64,000 bases of DNA from Pachyseris speciosa (GCA_016490735.1 JAEMWC010000122.1:1252001-1316000), one strand, 5' to 3'. Positions 54,701 to 63,310 are shown, counted from the first letter of the stretch. Made by a program: numbers and translations. Notes: generated by a model from the letters alone, not told the origin.

Positions 54701-57700
54701 TCAATTCCTGGTTTACGAGAATTTGACTTTCTGTCATAAATTCACTCTTTGAGCAGTTGGAAGAGCATGTTGAAAGTAGGTGGTTTTTACAAGCTGTGAT
54801 GAGTGCTACTTTTTGGAACGGTGTTGAGTGCCTGCTATCAATTCCTAGTTTTTAACATTTTGGCTCTTTGTTATAATGTCACTCTTCGAGAACTTGTAAC
54901 TGGAGGCTGAAAGAAGGTCCTTTTTACCAGCTGGGAAGCGTACTACTTGTGCGCACGGTGTGCAGCGCGTCTAATCAATTCGTTATTTCCGAGAACTTGA
55001 CTCTCGGTGCGTATCTCCCTCTTCCAGAAATTGTAGGAGCATGTTGAAAGTAGGTGATTTTTTACTAGCTCTGATGAGTACTACTTGTGCGGAAGGTGTG
55101 GACCGCGTCCCATCAATTCCTGATTTCCGAGATTATGACTCTCGGTCGTAATCTCACTGTTTGTTAACTTCTAAGAGCATGTTTAAAGTAGGTGGTTTTT
55201 ACTAGCTCTGATGGGTGCTACTTGTGCGCATGGTGTGTAGCGCGTCCCATAGATTCCTGATTTCCGAGAACTTGACTCTACTAGCTCGTTGGTTGAGAAC
55301 TTGTCAGAGAATATTGAAAGTTGGTGGTTTTTACTAGCTGGGATGAGTACTACTTGTGCGAACAGTAAGAAGTGCGTCAAATCAATTCCTGATTTCAAAG
55401 ATTATTACTGTCGGTCATAATGTCACTGCTTAAGAATTTGGATCGGCATCTTTAAAGTAGGTGGTTTTTAATAGCTTAGATGAGTACTACTTGTGCGCAC
55501 GGTGTGTAGCGCTTCCCATCAATTCATAATTTCCCGACAACTTGAGTCTCATTCGTATTCTCACTATTTGAGAACTTGTATGAGCATGTTGAAAGTAAGT
55601 TGTTTTTACTAGCTTTTGTAAGTACTACTTGTGCGCACGGTGTGAAGCGCGTCCCATCAATTCCTTATTTCCAAGATTTTGACTCTGGGTCATAATCTCA
55701 CTCTTTCAAAACTGGTAAGAGCGAGTTAAGAGTTTGATGTTTTTTTTCTAGCTGTGATGAGTTCTAATTGTGCGCACGGTATGGAGCGCGTCCCATCAAT
55801 TCCTGATTTCCGAGAACTTGACTCTCTTTGGAATCCTGTAAGAATCTTCTAAGAGCAGGTTGAAAGTAGGTAGTAACTAGGTGTGATGAGTAAAACTTTT
55901 GCGCAAGGTGTAGCGAGCGTCTTATCAATTCCTTATATCCGACATTTGAATCTCGGTCATAAAGTCATCCGTTGAACACTTGTGGGAGGATGTTGAAAGT
56001 AGGTCGTTTTAACTAGTTGTGATTAGTACTACTTTTACGGACGGTGTGGAGCGCGTCCCACCAATTCAGGATTTCCGAGATTTTGACTGTCGTTCATAAT
56101 CTCACACTTTGAAAACTTGTAAGAGCATGTTGAAAGTAGGTGGTTTTTACTAGCTGTTGATGAGTACTTCTTCCACGCACCTTGTGTAGTGCCTCCAATC
56201 AATTCCTAATTTCGGAGATTGTGACTCTCGCTCATAATCTCACCCTTTCAAAACTTGTAAGAGCTTGTTGAAAGTAGGTGCATTTAACTAGCTGTGATGA
56301 TTACTACTTGTGCGCACGGTGTGGAGCACGTCCCATGAATTCCTGATTTACAAGATGTTTAGTCTCCTTATAATCTCACTCTTAGAAAACTTGTAAGAGC
56401 AATGTGAAAATAAGTGGTTTCTACAAGCTGTGATGAGTACTAATTGTGTGCACGGTGTGGAGGGCGTCCCAACAATTCCTGATTTCCGAGAATTTGACCC
56501 TCGGTCATAATCTCACTTTTTAAAGTCTTGTGTACTACTTGTACGCAAGGTGTGGAGCGGATACCATCAATTCCTGATATTTGAGATTTTGACACTCGGT
56601 CATATTCTCACTCTTTGTAAACGTTTAATAGCATATTTAAAGTAGGTGCTTTTTATTAGCTGTGATGAGTACTCCTGGTACGCACGCTGTGTCAGTCAAA
56701 ATCTTACTCTTTGGAAACTTTTATGAGCATGTTGAAAGTAGGTGGATTTTACTTGCTGTGATGAGTACCACTTGTACGCACGGTCTGGAGCAGTTACCAT
56801 CAATTCCTGATTTCCGAGATTTTGACACTCTCTCATAATCTCACTCTTTGAAGAGCAAGTTAGTGGTTTTTACTAGCTGCGATGAGTACTAATTGTGTCC
56901 ACGGTGTGGAGCGCGTCCCATCAATTTGAGATTTCCGAGATTTCGACTCTTCTTCGTAATCTCACTCTTTGAAAACTTGTTAGAGCATGTTGAAAGTCAG
57001 TGGGTTTTACTAGCTGTGATGAATAGTAGTTGTGGAAACGGTGTGGAGCGCGTCCCGGCAATTTCTGATTTCCGAGATTTCGAGTCTCCGTCATAATCTT
57101 ATTCTTTGAAAAGTTGTTAGAGCATGTTGAAAGTGGGTGCTTCTTACCTGTGCGCACGGTGTGGAGCGTGTCCCAACAATTCCTGATTTCCGAGAATTTG
57201 ACGCAAGGTGATAATCTCGCTGTTTGAGGAGTAGTCAGTGCATGTTGAAACTAGATGTAATTAGTACTCCTTGTGCGTACGGTTTGTTGCGCGTCCAATC
57301 TATTCCTGATTTTCGAGATTTTGCCTCGCGGTCATAATCTCACTCCTTGTAAACTTGTAAGAGCATGCTGAAAGTAGGTCCTTTTTACTAGCTGTGATGA
57401 ATACTTCTTGCGCGCACGGTGTGGAGCGCGTCCCATCAATTCCTGATTTTTCAGGTGTTTGACTCACGGTCATAATCTCACATGTAACTTGTAACAGCAT
57501 GTTAAAAGTAGGTTGTTTTCCAGAGTTTGACTCTCGGATATCCTCTTACTGTTTGAAAACTGGCAAGAGCATGTTGAAAGTAGGTGGTGTTTACTAGCTG
57601 TGATGAGCACTACCCTTGCGCACGGTGTGGGGAGCGTCCCATCAATTCCTGATGTGCAAGATTTGGACTCACTGTCATAATCTCACTCTTTGAAAACTTG

Positions 57701-58215
57701 TAAGAGCATGTTTAAAGTAGGTGGTTTTTACTAGCTGTGATGAGTACTCCTGGTACGGACGGTGTGAAGCGCTTGCCATATATTCCTGATTTCGGAGATT
57801 TTGAAAGTCGCTCACAATCTCACTCTTTGAAGAGCATGTCGAAAGTAAGGGGTTTATACTAGCTGTGAGGAGTGCTCCTGGTACGCACCGTGTGGACCGC
57901 GTCCCATCAATTCCTAATTTCCGAGATTTTGATTCTGGGTTATAATCTCACCTTTTGAAAACTTGTAAGAGCATGTTGAAAAAAGCTCCTTTTTACTAGC
58001 TGTGATGAGAACTACTTCTGTGCCCGGTGTGGAGCTCGCCCCATCAATTCCTGATTTCCGAGAACTTGATTCTCGGTCATAATCTCACTGGTAGACAACT
58101 TGTAAGAGCATGTTGAAAGTATGTGGTTTTTAGTAGCTGTGATGAGTACTACTTTTGCGCACGGTGTGGAGCGCGTCCCATCTTTTCCTCATTTGCAAGA
58201 TTTTTGTTGTGAAAG

Positions 58216-58262
58216 GAGGTCGGGTAGACACGTTTTAGTAGCACGTCGTGTATGCGTCATGA
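58216..58262 (+). repeat. Direct repeat CGGGTAGACACGTTT, copy 1
   Basis: The segment TCGGGTAGACACGTTTTAGT and the following 27 bp recur in modified form at 59,413-59,456. The copy lies just right of the satellite and upstream of the PLA2-like gene. Confidence 0.7.
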
Positions 58263-58534
58263 AGAGTATTGCGTAATTTGGGTAGAGATGTTTAGTACGA
58301 CTTTGTTTACATACTATTAAGAGTATTGTGTAACTTTAATTTTATGATTGGAATAAATAAAATAGAAGACAATTGACGTATTATTATCGGCCTTGAAGCG
58401 CGAATTAAAATAAAAGGTGTGCAGTATTGGAAGGTCATAAAGAGAGATAAAAAACTCTGTCGATATTCAGACCGTTAAGATTACTGAAAGGCTGAGAGAA
58501 TTGTGTTGGAGGAAAGAAAACTCAAGCGTGAACT

Positions 58535-58920
58535 AGACGGGGAAGATTATTAAGGAGAGACGGAGATCTAGAGTAGCTAAAACAGTGATACGCAACAGGA
58601 ATCGACAACGGTGGAAAGGGTTGGACGTTCAGAAATGGTTAGCGAGGACAGGCATCGAATTTCATTGGCCAAAGTATCAATATTTGGGTCCTAGTACTCG
58701 TTTAGAGAAAAGACTCAAACGAGGCGACCCTGGAATAAATCGCCTGGATAAAATAGCTAAACAGCATGATGTTGATTATTCAAGTGCTAAAAATTTGAAG
58801 AGTAAACATGTAGCTGATCGTAAAATGATCACTGCCATTAATCGTCTGCCCGGTGCAAAAACGCTGCCTGAACGTATTGTTAAAAATATTATGCAGACGA
58901 AATTGAAATTGAACATGTGA
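58535..58920 (+). CDS. Phospholipase A2-like protein (parvovirus VP1-type domain)
   Basis: The open frame runs from after a TAG at 58534-58536 to the stop at 58918-58920, but has no ATG before the domain. Translation would need a non-ATG start (GTG at 58585), a spliced upstream exon or a lost start. The domain shows GIEFHWPKYQYLGPSTRLEK (calcium-loop-like YLGP), then KRGDPGINRLDKIAKQHDVD with the HD catalytic pair and an active-site-type D and Y, then SKHVADRKMI. Such sPLA2 folds let parvoviruses breach the endosomal membrane and are also found in animal Polinton/adintovirus-like elements. An upstream frame (EERKLKRELDGEDY) ending at 58,550 looks coding and may have been its N-terminus. It is the first recognisable gene right of the satellite. 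Confidence 0.75.
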
Positions 58921-59089
58921 ATAAAAAAATGATCGGTGAGGAAGTTTTAGAAGAAGAAGAAGAAGAGGAAATTGTATAGGTGCATTTTTTAACGCTAATA
59001 GGGCAAAATGTTCACAAATGAATTTTAATAATAGGATGAAGAAGTATATTTTTATTCATTCTACGAAAATAAATTGACAAGAATTAGAG

Positions 59090-59410
59090 ATGGGGAATAA
59101 TAAATCAATTAGAAGGAATAAAAACAAGAAAAGAATAAGAAGAAGAAGAAGAAGACAAAGAGGTGGTGCTCTATGGGATGATGTTAGTTCTGTAGGACAA
59201 TTCGTTTACCGACATCCCACAGCAACAAGAAGAGCAATGAAATTAGGAGGCGTTATGTCGAGAAATCCAAAAAAATCTGCAGCCGGTGCTGCAGCTCTTG
59301 CCACAGGTATAGCAGATTTAGGCGCTGTACTAGGAAGTGCTATAACTGCGGCCGTTGAAAAAAAAGTAAAAAGGAAACGGCATGCCGCTTCAAATATACC
59401 GGATTTTTAA
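59090..59410 (+). CDS. Very basic small protein with a hydrophobic segment
   Basis: The frame gives 106 residues from an ATG at 59090. The N-terminus is extremely basic (KNKKRIRRRRRRQRGG), followed by ALWDDVSSVGQFVYRHPTAT, a basic patch, an Ala/Gly/Leu-rich hydrophobic stretch (SAAGAAALATGIADLGAVLG, about residues 63-85), and a second basic patch KKVKRKRH. The arginine block could bind DNA or serve as a nuclear localisation signal. The hydrophobic part could be membrane-active. It resembles core or minor capsid proteins of small DNA viruses in composition only; no family is assigned. It follows the PLA2-like gene on the same strand. Confidence 0.6.
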   Translation: MGNNKSIRRNKNKKRIRRRRRRQRGGALWDDVSSVGQFVYRHPTATRRAMKLGGVMSRNPKKSAAGAAALATGIADLGAVLGSAITAAVEKKVKRKRHAASNIPDF

Positions 59411-59412
59411 AT

Positions 59413-59456
59413 CCCGGGTAGACACGTTTAATAGCACTTCTTGCATGTGTCATGAG
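59413..59456 (+). repeat. Direct repeat CGGGTAGACACGTTT, copy 2
   Basis: It starts three bases after the stop of the basic-protein gene and matches 58,216-58,262 (GGGTAGACACGTTT, then TAGCAC, then GTCATGA). The pair brackets the PLA2-like and basic genes. Confidence 0.7.
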
Positions 59457-59481
59457 CCTTAGACCGCATGAAATGTTTTTT

Positions 59482-59566
59482 TTGTAGATTAATTGCTTTT
59501 AGATTATCGGTTTAGATTTAAATATTTTTGTAGATTAATTGCTTTTAGATTATAGGTTTTAGATTT
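59482..59566 (+). repeat. Two 39-bp direct repeats in the promoter region
   Basis: TTGTAGATTAATTGCTTTTA and the following GATTAT-GGTTT-AGATTT occur twice, at 59,482 and 59,528, 46 bp apart. They lie about 70-150 bp upstream of the TATA box at 59,632 and may be regulatory. Confidence 0.65.
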
Positions 59567-59631
59567 AATTGTCAGTTGTCACGATATTTCAATTTTTTTT
59601 AGAGACTGTTTTTTAGGACACAATTCACGCG

Positions 59632-59639
59632 TATAAAAG
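59632..59639 (+). promoter_or_regulatory. TATA box of the zinc-ribbon protein gene
   Basis: TATAAAAG lies 59 bp before the ATG at 59691, followed by a G-rich stretch. A transcript start about 30 bp downstream would leave a leader of about 25-30 bases. Confidence 0.7.
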
Positions 59640-59690
59640 AGGGGTTGGGGTGGTGGGGTGATTTTTTTAGCTGCGATTTTTGACGAAGTC

Positions 59691-60485
59691 ATGCCTCCAA
59701 AACGTAGTGCACGAGCGTTTTTGGATGTGGAAGCTAAAGAAGATTCTTCTGTAGTAGAGACGACGAAGAAGAAGAAAAGAGTTGTCGTTGATGACGATGA
59801 TGGTGGAGAAGAAGAAGATAGTCAGTTCGTGGTAGATGGAGATGAAGAGGTAGATTTTGATGGAGATCTCGAGAAAAAGCGACAGTTCGATGTGGCTAGA
59901 AATTTAGAGAAGCTGCAAGCAGAAGCAGATAGAGAGAGAGAGGCTTTAGAGAGTGGTCATGTTCTGCCGTCTGGTCTGCGTTGTCCGCTTTGCGATATCC
60001 TGCTTTCTAGTTCTACAGGCGATGACGGGGAAACAGCTTATTGGTGTCCGGCGGAGTGTCTTTTACCATGGTCGGATAATAAGAAGAAACCTGTCTTCTA
60101 TTCTGAAATCGCCTGTATCGTCCCCTCAATTTTTCGCCCACCTACTGGAAAACCACCCGAATGTTCGCATGGAGAAACTATGCGACTCATTCATTTGACG
60201 AAAGAGAAGGTTTCAGTCGAGCTTCTTAAAGATACCTTTTTTTTCATCTGCGCTAAGAAGATTAACGATGGGCAGTGCAGGAGTGTTGTCTATGCGGGCG
60301 ATGAACCAGGCCCTGTTGCAAACTACATGGAAACCTTGTACTCAAACAGGAGTATGAAGTTGAAGCAAATTGAGGAGAGAAATGTTGCAGCAGCAGAAAA
60401 TGCACACGCGGAGGCTGTAAAGAAGTATGCTCCATTGGCACATGCGAAAAAGAAGAAATTGATGGACATTTTGGAATTAGCTTGA
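59691..60485 (+). CDS. Acidic zinc-ribbon protein of a virus-like cluster
   Basis: The frame gives 264 residues from the ATG at 59691 (MPPKRSARAF); an upstream GTG extension is unlikely given the TATA box at 59632. A basic patch (KKKKR) and a strongly acidic region (DDDDGGEEED, then DGDEEVDFDGD) precede a charged helix. Two zinc sites follow: CPLC with WCPAEC some 20 residues on, and CSHGETMRL with FFFICAKK and QC, a GRF-like arrangement. The C-terminal 50 residues are helical and basic. It is intact. Zinc ribbons with acidic tracts suit a transcription or replication factor. The exact family was not recognised. Confidence 0.65.
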   Translation: MPPKRSARAFLDVEAKEDSSVVETTKKKKRVVVDDDDGGEEEDSQFVVDGDEEVDFDGDLEKKRQFDVARNLEKLQAEADREREALESGHVLPSGLRCPLCDILLSSSTGDDGETAYWCPAECLLPWSDNKKKPVFYSEIACIVPSIFRPPTGKPPECSHGETMRLIHLTKEKVSVELLKDTFFFICAKKINDGQCRSVVYAGDEPGPVANYMETLYSNRSMKLKQIEERNVAAAENAHAEAVKKYAPLAHAKKKKLMDILELA

Positions 60486-60737
60486 GACAATTGCTTTTTC
60501 ATGTGGACACAATTTTTATTGACTTTGATTTTTACTTTGTGTATTTTTGTATTTCTAAATTGAGAAAAAAGAAAAAAATGTATTACATTTTTGATTTCGA
60601 GACGACTAATTTTATATTGTGAATGATATATGAAATGAATCACATATGAACTGCGGAAATAAAATCAAATGAAGAATGATCCTCGCAGTTGTGAACGCAA
60701 TTTATGCAATTGCGAAAAGAAGCCTGAAAACAATTCA

Positions 60738-60789
60738 GGACTTCAACGGGGTTTGAACCCGTGACCTCGCGATTACCGGTGCGATGCTA

Positions 60790-60811
<22 letters not shown>
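60738..60811 (-). tRNA. tRNA-like SINE head, copy A
   Basis: A 74-nt cloverleaf-like sequence on the - strand has the anticodon-loop region CCGGTAAT and a damaged D stem (TAGC instead of GAGC). It is part of the SINE rather than a working tRNA gene. Confidence 0.5.
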
Positions 60812-60826
<15 letters not shown>

Positions 60827-60948
60827 AGGTCATTTGTGGGTTTATATGTTTCCCGTGAAAGAAACGAGTGTGAATGATATATGAAATGAATCATATAAGA
60901 ACTGCGGAAATAAAATCAAATGAAGAATGATCCTCGCAGTTGTGAACG

Positions 60949-60958
<10 letters not shown>

Positions 60959-60984
<26 letters not shown>

Positions 60985-61032
60985 ATCGCACCGGTAATCG
61001 CGAGGTCACGGGTTCAAACCCCGTTGAAGTCC
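60959..61032 (+). tRNA. tRNA-like SINE head, copy B
   Basis: The acceptor arms (GGCTTCA with TGAAGTC), D arm (GCTC/GAGC) and T arm (ACGGG/CCCGT) pair well. The anticodon stem TCGC/GCGA leaves an enlarged loop around CCGGTAAT with a mismatch, so the tRNA identity is unclear (a threonine GGT reading is possible). Confidence 0.55.
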
Positions 61033-61193
61033 TGAATTGTTTTCAGGCTTCTTTTCGCAATTGCATAAATTGCGTTCACAACTGCGAGGATCATTCTTCA
61101 TTTGATTTTATTTCCGCAGTTCATATATGATTCATTTCATATATCATTCACACTCATTTCTTTCACGGGAACATATGAACCCACAATTGACCT

Positions 61194-61208
<15 letters not shown>

Positions 61209-61234
<26 letters not shown>

Positions 61235-61282
61235 ATCGCACCGGTAATCGCGAGGTCACGGGTTCAAATCCCGTTGAAGTCC
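61209..61282 (+). tRNA. tRNA-like SINE head, copy C
   Basis: It differs from copy B by one base in the T loop region (GGTTCAAATCCC), lies exactly 250 bp downstream and has the same odd anticodon loop. It is a SINE head. Confidence 0.55.
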
Positions 61283-61415
61283 TGAATTGTTTTCAGGCTT
61301 CTTTTCGCAATTGCATAAATTGCGTTCACAACTGCGAGGATCATTCTTCATTTAATTTTATATTGCTCTACATTGTATTTTTTTTTTCTAGATTTACAAG
61401 TGTATGACATTTTTT

Positions 61416-61769
61416 TTAATCAGTGTTAAAGTTCACTGGTGTCAGTGATTCAATCCAACACCATATTTGTTTGTTTTTCTTTTTTAGGTATCTCAGTCGT
61501 CCAGTCACATAAATTTTTGGAGTATCCAACATCTTGAATTTCTTGTAGGCATCGTCGCATGTAAGGTTCGATGTTTCCAAAAAAAAGTAGAAGTGATAAA
61601 TTTCACTCAATATTCGTCTGTTAGTTTCCACACCATCAAGGTATTGTTTTCTCACATCTCCCAATACAGGATTACTTTTGCGAAGATTCCATTCGTCATA
61701 AAGTTCTCTTTCCGTGGAGTATAGTCTGTATAAGCAGTAGTCGTCATGATCTTCTTGTTCATTCTTCAA
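61416..61769 (-). CDS. Unknown ORF of the right cluster (about 117 residues)
   Basis: The open - strand frame contains YCLYRLYSTERELYDEWNLR, DGVETNRRILSEIYHFYFF and KFKMLDTPKIYVTGRLRY. No ATG occurs at the start; the frame extends upstream through NKNEDSLCDCLKNEQED without one, so the true start is either non-ATG (TTG at 61769) or on another exon. It is rich in Tyr, charged residues and helix. I recognise no family. It is the last of three - strand ORFs that probably form one transcription unit. Confidence 0.45.
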   Translation of the reverse strand: MKNEQEDHDDYCLYRLYSTERELYDEWNLRKSNPVLGDVRKQYLDGVETNRRILSEIYHFYFFLETSNLTCDDAYKKFKMLDTPKIYVTGRLRYLKKKNKQIWCWIESLTPVNFNTD

Positions 61770-61827
61770 GCAGTCGCATAAAGAATCTTCATTTTTGTTT
61801 CTTGTTTCTTGTGTTCTTTAGTCGGCG

Positions 61828-62148
61828 TTACATCTTAGTTAAAGTCTGGGGCGGGGGTGATTTCAGGTTTTGTTCGCGACATTTATTCTCGTATTCGGTT
61901 TCATCCATCCGTCCTGCTGTCGCCTCAAAATACCATTTGACCCTTTTTCGTCCTTGTGTATTTAGATATCTTGTTAGTGTCTCGTAGTATGCTTTATCTT
62001 TGGATTGTAAGTTTTTCAACATCTTGCTGAATTCTTCAAGTGTTTTTATTTGTGGAAAAGAGTGAAGATTTAGACTTGCATCGTTTTTAAGTAGAGTAAA
62101 TGCTTCAAATAGAGGCGTGAATATTGTGTGTTGTTTGCTTTGCTCCAT
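61828..62148 (-). CDS. Unknown ORF of the right cluster (106 residues)
   Basis: The ATG at 62148 opens MEQSKQHTIFTPLFEAFTLL. The body has FPQIKTLEEFSKMLKNLQSK, YYETLTRYLNTQGRKRVKWY and a polar tail SPPPQTLTKM. It is intact and mainly helical, with a basic patch (GRKRVKW). It lies 93 bp from the upstream ORF on the same strand. No family was recognised. Confidence 0.5.
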   Translation of the reverse strand: MEQSKQHTIFTPLFEAFTLLKNDASLNLHSFPQIKTLEEFSKMLKNLQSKDKAYYETLTRYLNTQGRKRVKWYFEATAGRMDETEYENKCREQNLKSPPPQTLTKM

Positions 62149-62241
62149 TTTCGGCCAGGCCAATAAACAAAAGGATTTTGATGGGCGCAGATTATCCCAA
62201 ATGTTGCTTTTTAGAGAGAATTTGCGTGAATTTTCTAATTC

Positions 62242-62814
62242 TTACTCTCTTCTTCGTTTAATTGCATTAGTTATACGCAGAGGAGTGATGCTCGTCAGAT
62301 GCTTTTCGTCAACATCCGGTAATTTTCCAGCAATTGATGTATTTAGTGGGAGAAATAATTGGTAACAGCAATTTTCAAATTCGTGTATAGCTTCTAGGTG
62401 GGCGTCAAATGTGCGTTGTAGATTGTGGATGTTATTTTTGAGCTTATTAAGTTCCCTGCATGTTTCTATAGAATTATCTATATCTGCTTTACCGTGTAAG
62501 GGATCGAAGTATACTTGTCGTATATCTTTGGTTAATCTTTTCTGGTATATTATTGCGCCAGATTTGATGCTGTTTAGATAACTTTGAAGTTTTTTCGTTG
62601 AATCGCTGCCTATTTTGGCGTCATCTATTTCTTCCACCATTGTGGTTTCCTCCATAATTGCTTTGTTTATAGCTGCAAGTTCATGGCTGTCTTGAATAAC
62701 AGTTGTTTCAGGAAGCGATATATCTGTTAGGGCAGTTAAATCAAACATAACATTTTGAAAATTCATGTCTGCCATTGTCTCTTTTTTTTCTCTGGTGTGT
62801 ATGTCGTTCCGCAT
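62242..62814 (-). CDS. Unknown helical protein of the right cluster (190 residues)
   Basis: The first ATG at 62814 opens MRNDIHTREKKETMADMNF; an ATG at 62775 (MADMNFQNVMFDL) is equally plausible. The protein is acidic at the N-terminus and helical or coiled in the middle (KKLQSYLNSIKSGAIIYQKR, ETCRELNKLKNNIHNLQRTF). It has a pair of cysteines (NCC) near residue 148 and ends in a basic KRRRE. It is intact, diverging from the TATA-box block at 62,855-63,225. No family was recognised. Confidence 0.5.
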   Translation of the reverse strand: MRNDIHTREKKETMADMNFQNVMFDLTALTDISLPETTVIQDSHELAAINKAIMEETTMVEEIDDAKIGSDSTKKLQSYLNSIKSGAIIYQKRLTKDIRQVYFDPLHGKADIDNSIETCRELNKLKNNIHNLQRTFDAHLEAIHEFENCCYQLFLPLNTSIAGKLPDVDEKHLTSITPLRITNAIKRRRE

Positions 62815-62975
62815 GCAAAGGCGAAGTGTTTTTCAAAAATGTATTATTTAGTATTTTGTCTCGTGCTTAGACGGTTTTAACATTTTTGGGGTTTAGGTTT
62901 AACATTTTTGCGATTAAAAGATAAAATGTTCGATGAAAAATAAAATGTTTGAAATGCTTGCATGCAATTCTAGAC

Positions 62976-62983
62976 TATAAATA
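62976..62983 (+). promoter_or_regulatory. TATA box of promoter block copy 1
   Basis: TATAAATA after TCTAGAC, followed by GGCTTTATTT. No ORF begins shortly downstream of this copy. Confidence 0.55.
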
Positions 62984-63170
62984 TGGCTTTATTTTAGGGG
63001 TCTGTTAATTGTGACAAAGATCCCCAGTTTTGTATTTTTTGTCTCGTGCTTAGACGGTTTTAACATTTTTTGGGTTTAGGTTTAACATTTTTGCTGGTAG
63101 TTATGTGGATTAAAAGATATTTTTTCGATGAAAAATAAAATGTTTGAAATGCTTGCATGCAATTCTAGAC

Positions 63171-63178
63171 TATAAATA
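63171..63178 (+). promoter_or_regulatory. TATA box of promoter block copy 2
   Basis: TATAAATA lies 86 bp before the ATG at 63257, in the same TCTAGAC context as copy 1. Confidence 0.6.
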
Positions 63179-63256
63179 CGGCTTTATTTCTAGGGGTCTG
63201 TCAATTGTGGCACAGATCTCCAGAAAAAAGAGCGCCAAAAATTTTTGATCGTTGCC

Positions 63257-63310
63257 ATGCCGCCTGTCACTCGAAGACGTCGCGCTAGAGAACAAAAGCA
63301 ATCCAAATAA
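63257..63310 (+). CDS. Basic 17-residue micro-ORF, possible leader exon
   Basis: The ATG at 63257 starts a 17-residue peptide (MPPVTRRRRAREQKQSK) ended by TAA at 63308-63310. Directly after it comes AAGGTATGTT, a good 5' splice donor (GT at 63314). The start MPP plus basic residues recalls the zinc-ribbon protein start at 59691. It may be a real peptide or just the leader of a spliced transcript feeding the ORF at 63,650. Confidence 0.35.
   Translation: MPPVTRRRRAREQKQSK

Larger units (their letters stand above)
25522..58208 (+). repeat. Satellite array, about 137-bp monomer, roughly 240 copies
   Basis: From 25,522 to about 58,208 the sequence is a continuous head-to-tail array. A typical monomer reads TTTTTACTAGCTGTGATGAG, then TACTACTTGTGCGCACGGTG, TGGAGCGCGTCCCATCAATT, CCTGATTTCCGAGATTTTGA, CTCTCGGTCATAATCTCACT, CTTTGAAAACTTGTAAGAGC and ATGTTGAAAGTAGGTGG, about 137 bp. 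Monomers differ by roughly 10-25 percent, with indels that give many lengths between 120 and 140 bp. All reading frames here are short and recur with the monomer, so none is a gene. There is no TE inside that I could see. The size and homogeneity fit heterochromatic, centromeric or subtelomeric satellite DNA. Confidence 0.95.
60609..61366. mobile_element. tRNA-derived SINE cluster, three copies in two orientations
   Basis: One - strand copy (about 60,609-60,850, with a second - strand tail at 60,850-60,949) meets two + strand copies (60,951-61,200 and 61,201-61,366, period 250 bp). Each has a tRNA-like head with a pol III A box (TAGCTCAGTTGG) and B box (GGTTCAAACCC), a body (CTGAATTGTTTTCAGG, then ATAAATTGCGTTCACAAC and TGCGAGGATCATTCTTCATT), and a tail with CATATATGATTCATTTCATA. 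The arrangement is palindromic around 60,950. It lies between the zinc-ribbon gene and the first - strand ORF of the cluster. Confidence 0.8.
62855..63222 (+). repeat. Tandem duplication of a TATA-containing promoter block
   Basis: Copy 1 (62,855-63,037) and copy 2 (63,038-63,222) share TTTGTCTCGTGCTTAGACGG, GGTTTAGGTTTAACATTTTT, GAAATGCTTGCATGCAATTC and GGGGTCTGT-AATTGTG. The offset grows from 183 to 195 bp because copy 2 carries a short insert (GGTAGTTATGTGGA region). Each copy has a TATA box. Confidence 0.85.

Noticed and set aside
25522..58208. Many short ORFs (60-94 codons) in the satellite
   Set aside because: They recur with the monomer, often in duplicate at the higher-order offsets (for example 26,420 and 35,418), start at non-ATG codons or end at random, and match no protein pattern.
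25522..58208. Regular repeats as a CRISPR array
   Set aside because: The monomers of about 137 bp are contiguous with no unique spacers, and the setting is eukaryotic.
60738..61282. Three genuine tRNA genes
   Set aside because: They share identical SINE bodies and tails, lie in inverted and tandem copies, and have a mismatched, enlarged anticodon loop.
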